A DNA stretch of 34,275 nucleotides from Verrucomicrobiota bacterium (GTDB taxonomy: Bacteria > Verrucomicrobiota > Verrucomicrobiia > Limisphaerales > CAIMTB01): positions 1 to 34,275 of the forward strand of contig CAUJJW010000066.1 of NCBI GenBank assembly GCA_963205105.1. The letters run 5' to 3'. The notes beneath the pieces were generated by a model, which worked only from the letters and a program-made list of their open reading frames with translations, had not been told where the DNA came from and searched no databases. The position numbers and the translations under genes were made by a program. Below are positions 33,831 through 34,275 of the stretch, in pieces. Positions within the stretch are counted from its first letter, which is position 1. Every line of letters starts with the position of its first letter.

Positions 33831-34275
33831 ATGTTTCTGGCCTCCATGAAGCGACAAGTCCTGCTCGTTTGTGCTGCCTTCTGTTCCAGCCTGCTCCAGG
33901 CCGAGGACTGGCAGAAGGAAGTGATGTTCCGCGCCACGTTCGATGGTTCGCTCGACGCGCGGGTGGCGGGGGGTGATCCCAAGTTGTACCACGCCGTGAG
34001 CTACAAGGATGAAGCCTCAGCCACCCCCGGACTCGAGGGTACCGACGTCCGGCATGCCCGTGGCGAAGGGCGTGTGGGGGATGCGTTGCACTTCACCCGG
34101 AAGAACACGAAAGCCGTCTTCTTCAAAGCGCAGGGCAACGTGCCCTTTGCTCCCAACGGTTGGTCGGGGACGGTCAGCTTCTGGCTGAAGCTGGATCCGG
34201 ATCGGGATTTGGAGCCGGGTTGGTGCGATCCACTCCAGCTGACGGACAAGGCGTACAATGACTCGGCGATCTGGG
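33831..34275 (+). CDS. Secreted LamG/concanavalin-A-like protein, 3' end beyond window
   Basis: The frame is open from ATG 33831 to the right edge (148 codons seen), so the gene is truncated by the window. The product has a signal peptide (MKRQVLLVCAAFCSSLLQA from the alternative ATG at 33846), then FRATFDGSLDARVAGGDPKL, GRVGDALHFTRKNTKAVFFK and NGWSGTVSFWLKLDPDRDLE. This pattern is typical of LamG-like jelly-roll domains of exported planctomycete and verrucomicrobial proteins, which may bind polysaccharide. An AGGG lies 3 bases before ATG 33831. It is divergent from the DUF1592 operon across 134 bases, so they may share a control region. Confidence 0.8.
   Translation, partial: MFLASMKRQVLLVCAAFCSSLLQAEDWQKEVMFRATFDGSLDARVAGGDPKLYHAVSYKDEASATPGLEGTDVRHARGEGRVGDALHFTRKNTKAVFFKAQGNVPFAPNGWSGTVSFWLKLDPDRDLEPGWCDPLQLTDKAYNDSAIW

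Overview
The window looks like a chromosomal segment of a high-GC member of the Verrucomicrobiota, probably close to the Pedosphaera/Limisphaera group. This is inferred from content: DUF1800/DUF1501 and DUF1592/DUF1552 gene pairs, a pseudopilin with an H-X9-DG motif, ECF-type sigma factors with small membrane or zinc-finger partners, a group 1 sigma factor with a Lys/Ala-rich head, many genes without a clear Shine-Dalgarno, and GC-rich palindromic intergenic repeats. I saw no transposase, integrase, phage gene, CRISPR array or rRNA.

Layout. Positions 1-5411 carry translation genes: rplT, a terminator, pheS, then an exported alkaline-phosphatase-superfamily gene wedged between pheS and pheT. 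Positions 5412-5984 are dispersed repeats. On the minus strand follow a DUF6580-like membrane protein, mnmE and a pseudopilin (5985-8952), then a sigma operon (11755 down to 9088) of ECF sigma factor, one-TM partner and a 561-aa membrane-anchored protein. A second repeat cluster (11848-12411) precedes rpoD, which ends at a strong terminator. A ROK kinase plus SIS isomerase pair runs on the minus strand (16162 down to 14621), divergent from a DUF1800-DUF1501 pair (16251-19038). A third repeat cluster, with a suspicious G-homopolymer block, fills 19039-19612.

The second half holds a coiled-coil membrane protein and an overlapping 55-aa lipoprotein (minus strand, with terminator), tRNA-His (plus), and a minus-strand operon DoxX - DinB - DedA/ATP-grasp fusion linked by ATGA overlaps. 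Upstream on the same strand lie a zinc-finger anti-sigma gene and its sigma factor. Divergent from these is a plus-strand redox operon (25497-28287): YHS protein, small membrane protein, ferric-reductase-like/Rieske fusion, and a one-TM protein with a Cys/His motif. The last block (33696 down to 28464) is a translationally coupled operon of dihaem DUF1592 protein, Tat-exported DUF1552 protein and secreted ankyrin-repeat protein. A divergent secreted LamG-like gene runs off the right edge.

The best candidates for undescribed systems are the YHS/Rieske/Cys-motif redox operon, the DoxX-DinB-DedA/ATP-grasp operon, and the DUF1592-DUF1552-ankyrin operon. The modular repeats are the most striking non-coding signal. 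All family assignments come from reading motifs by eye; no database search was run.
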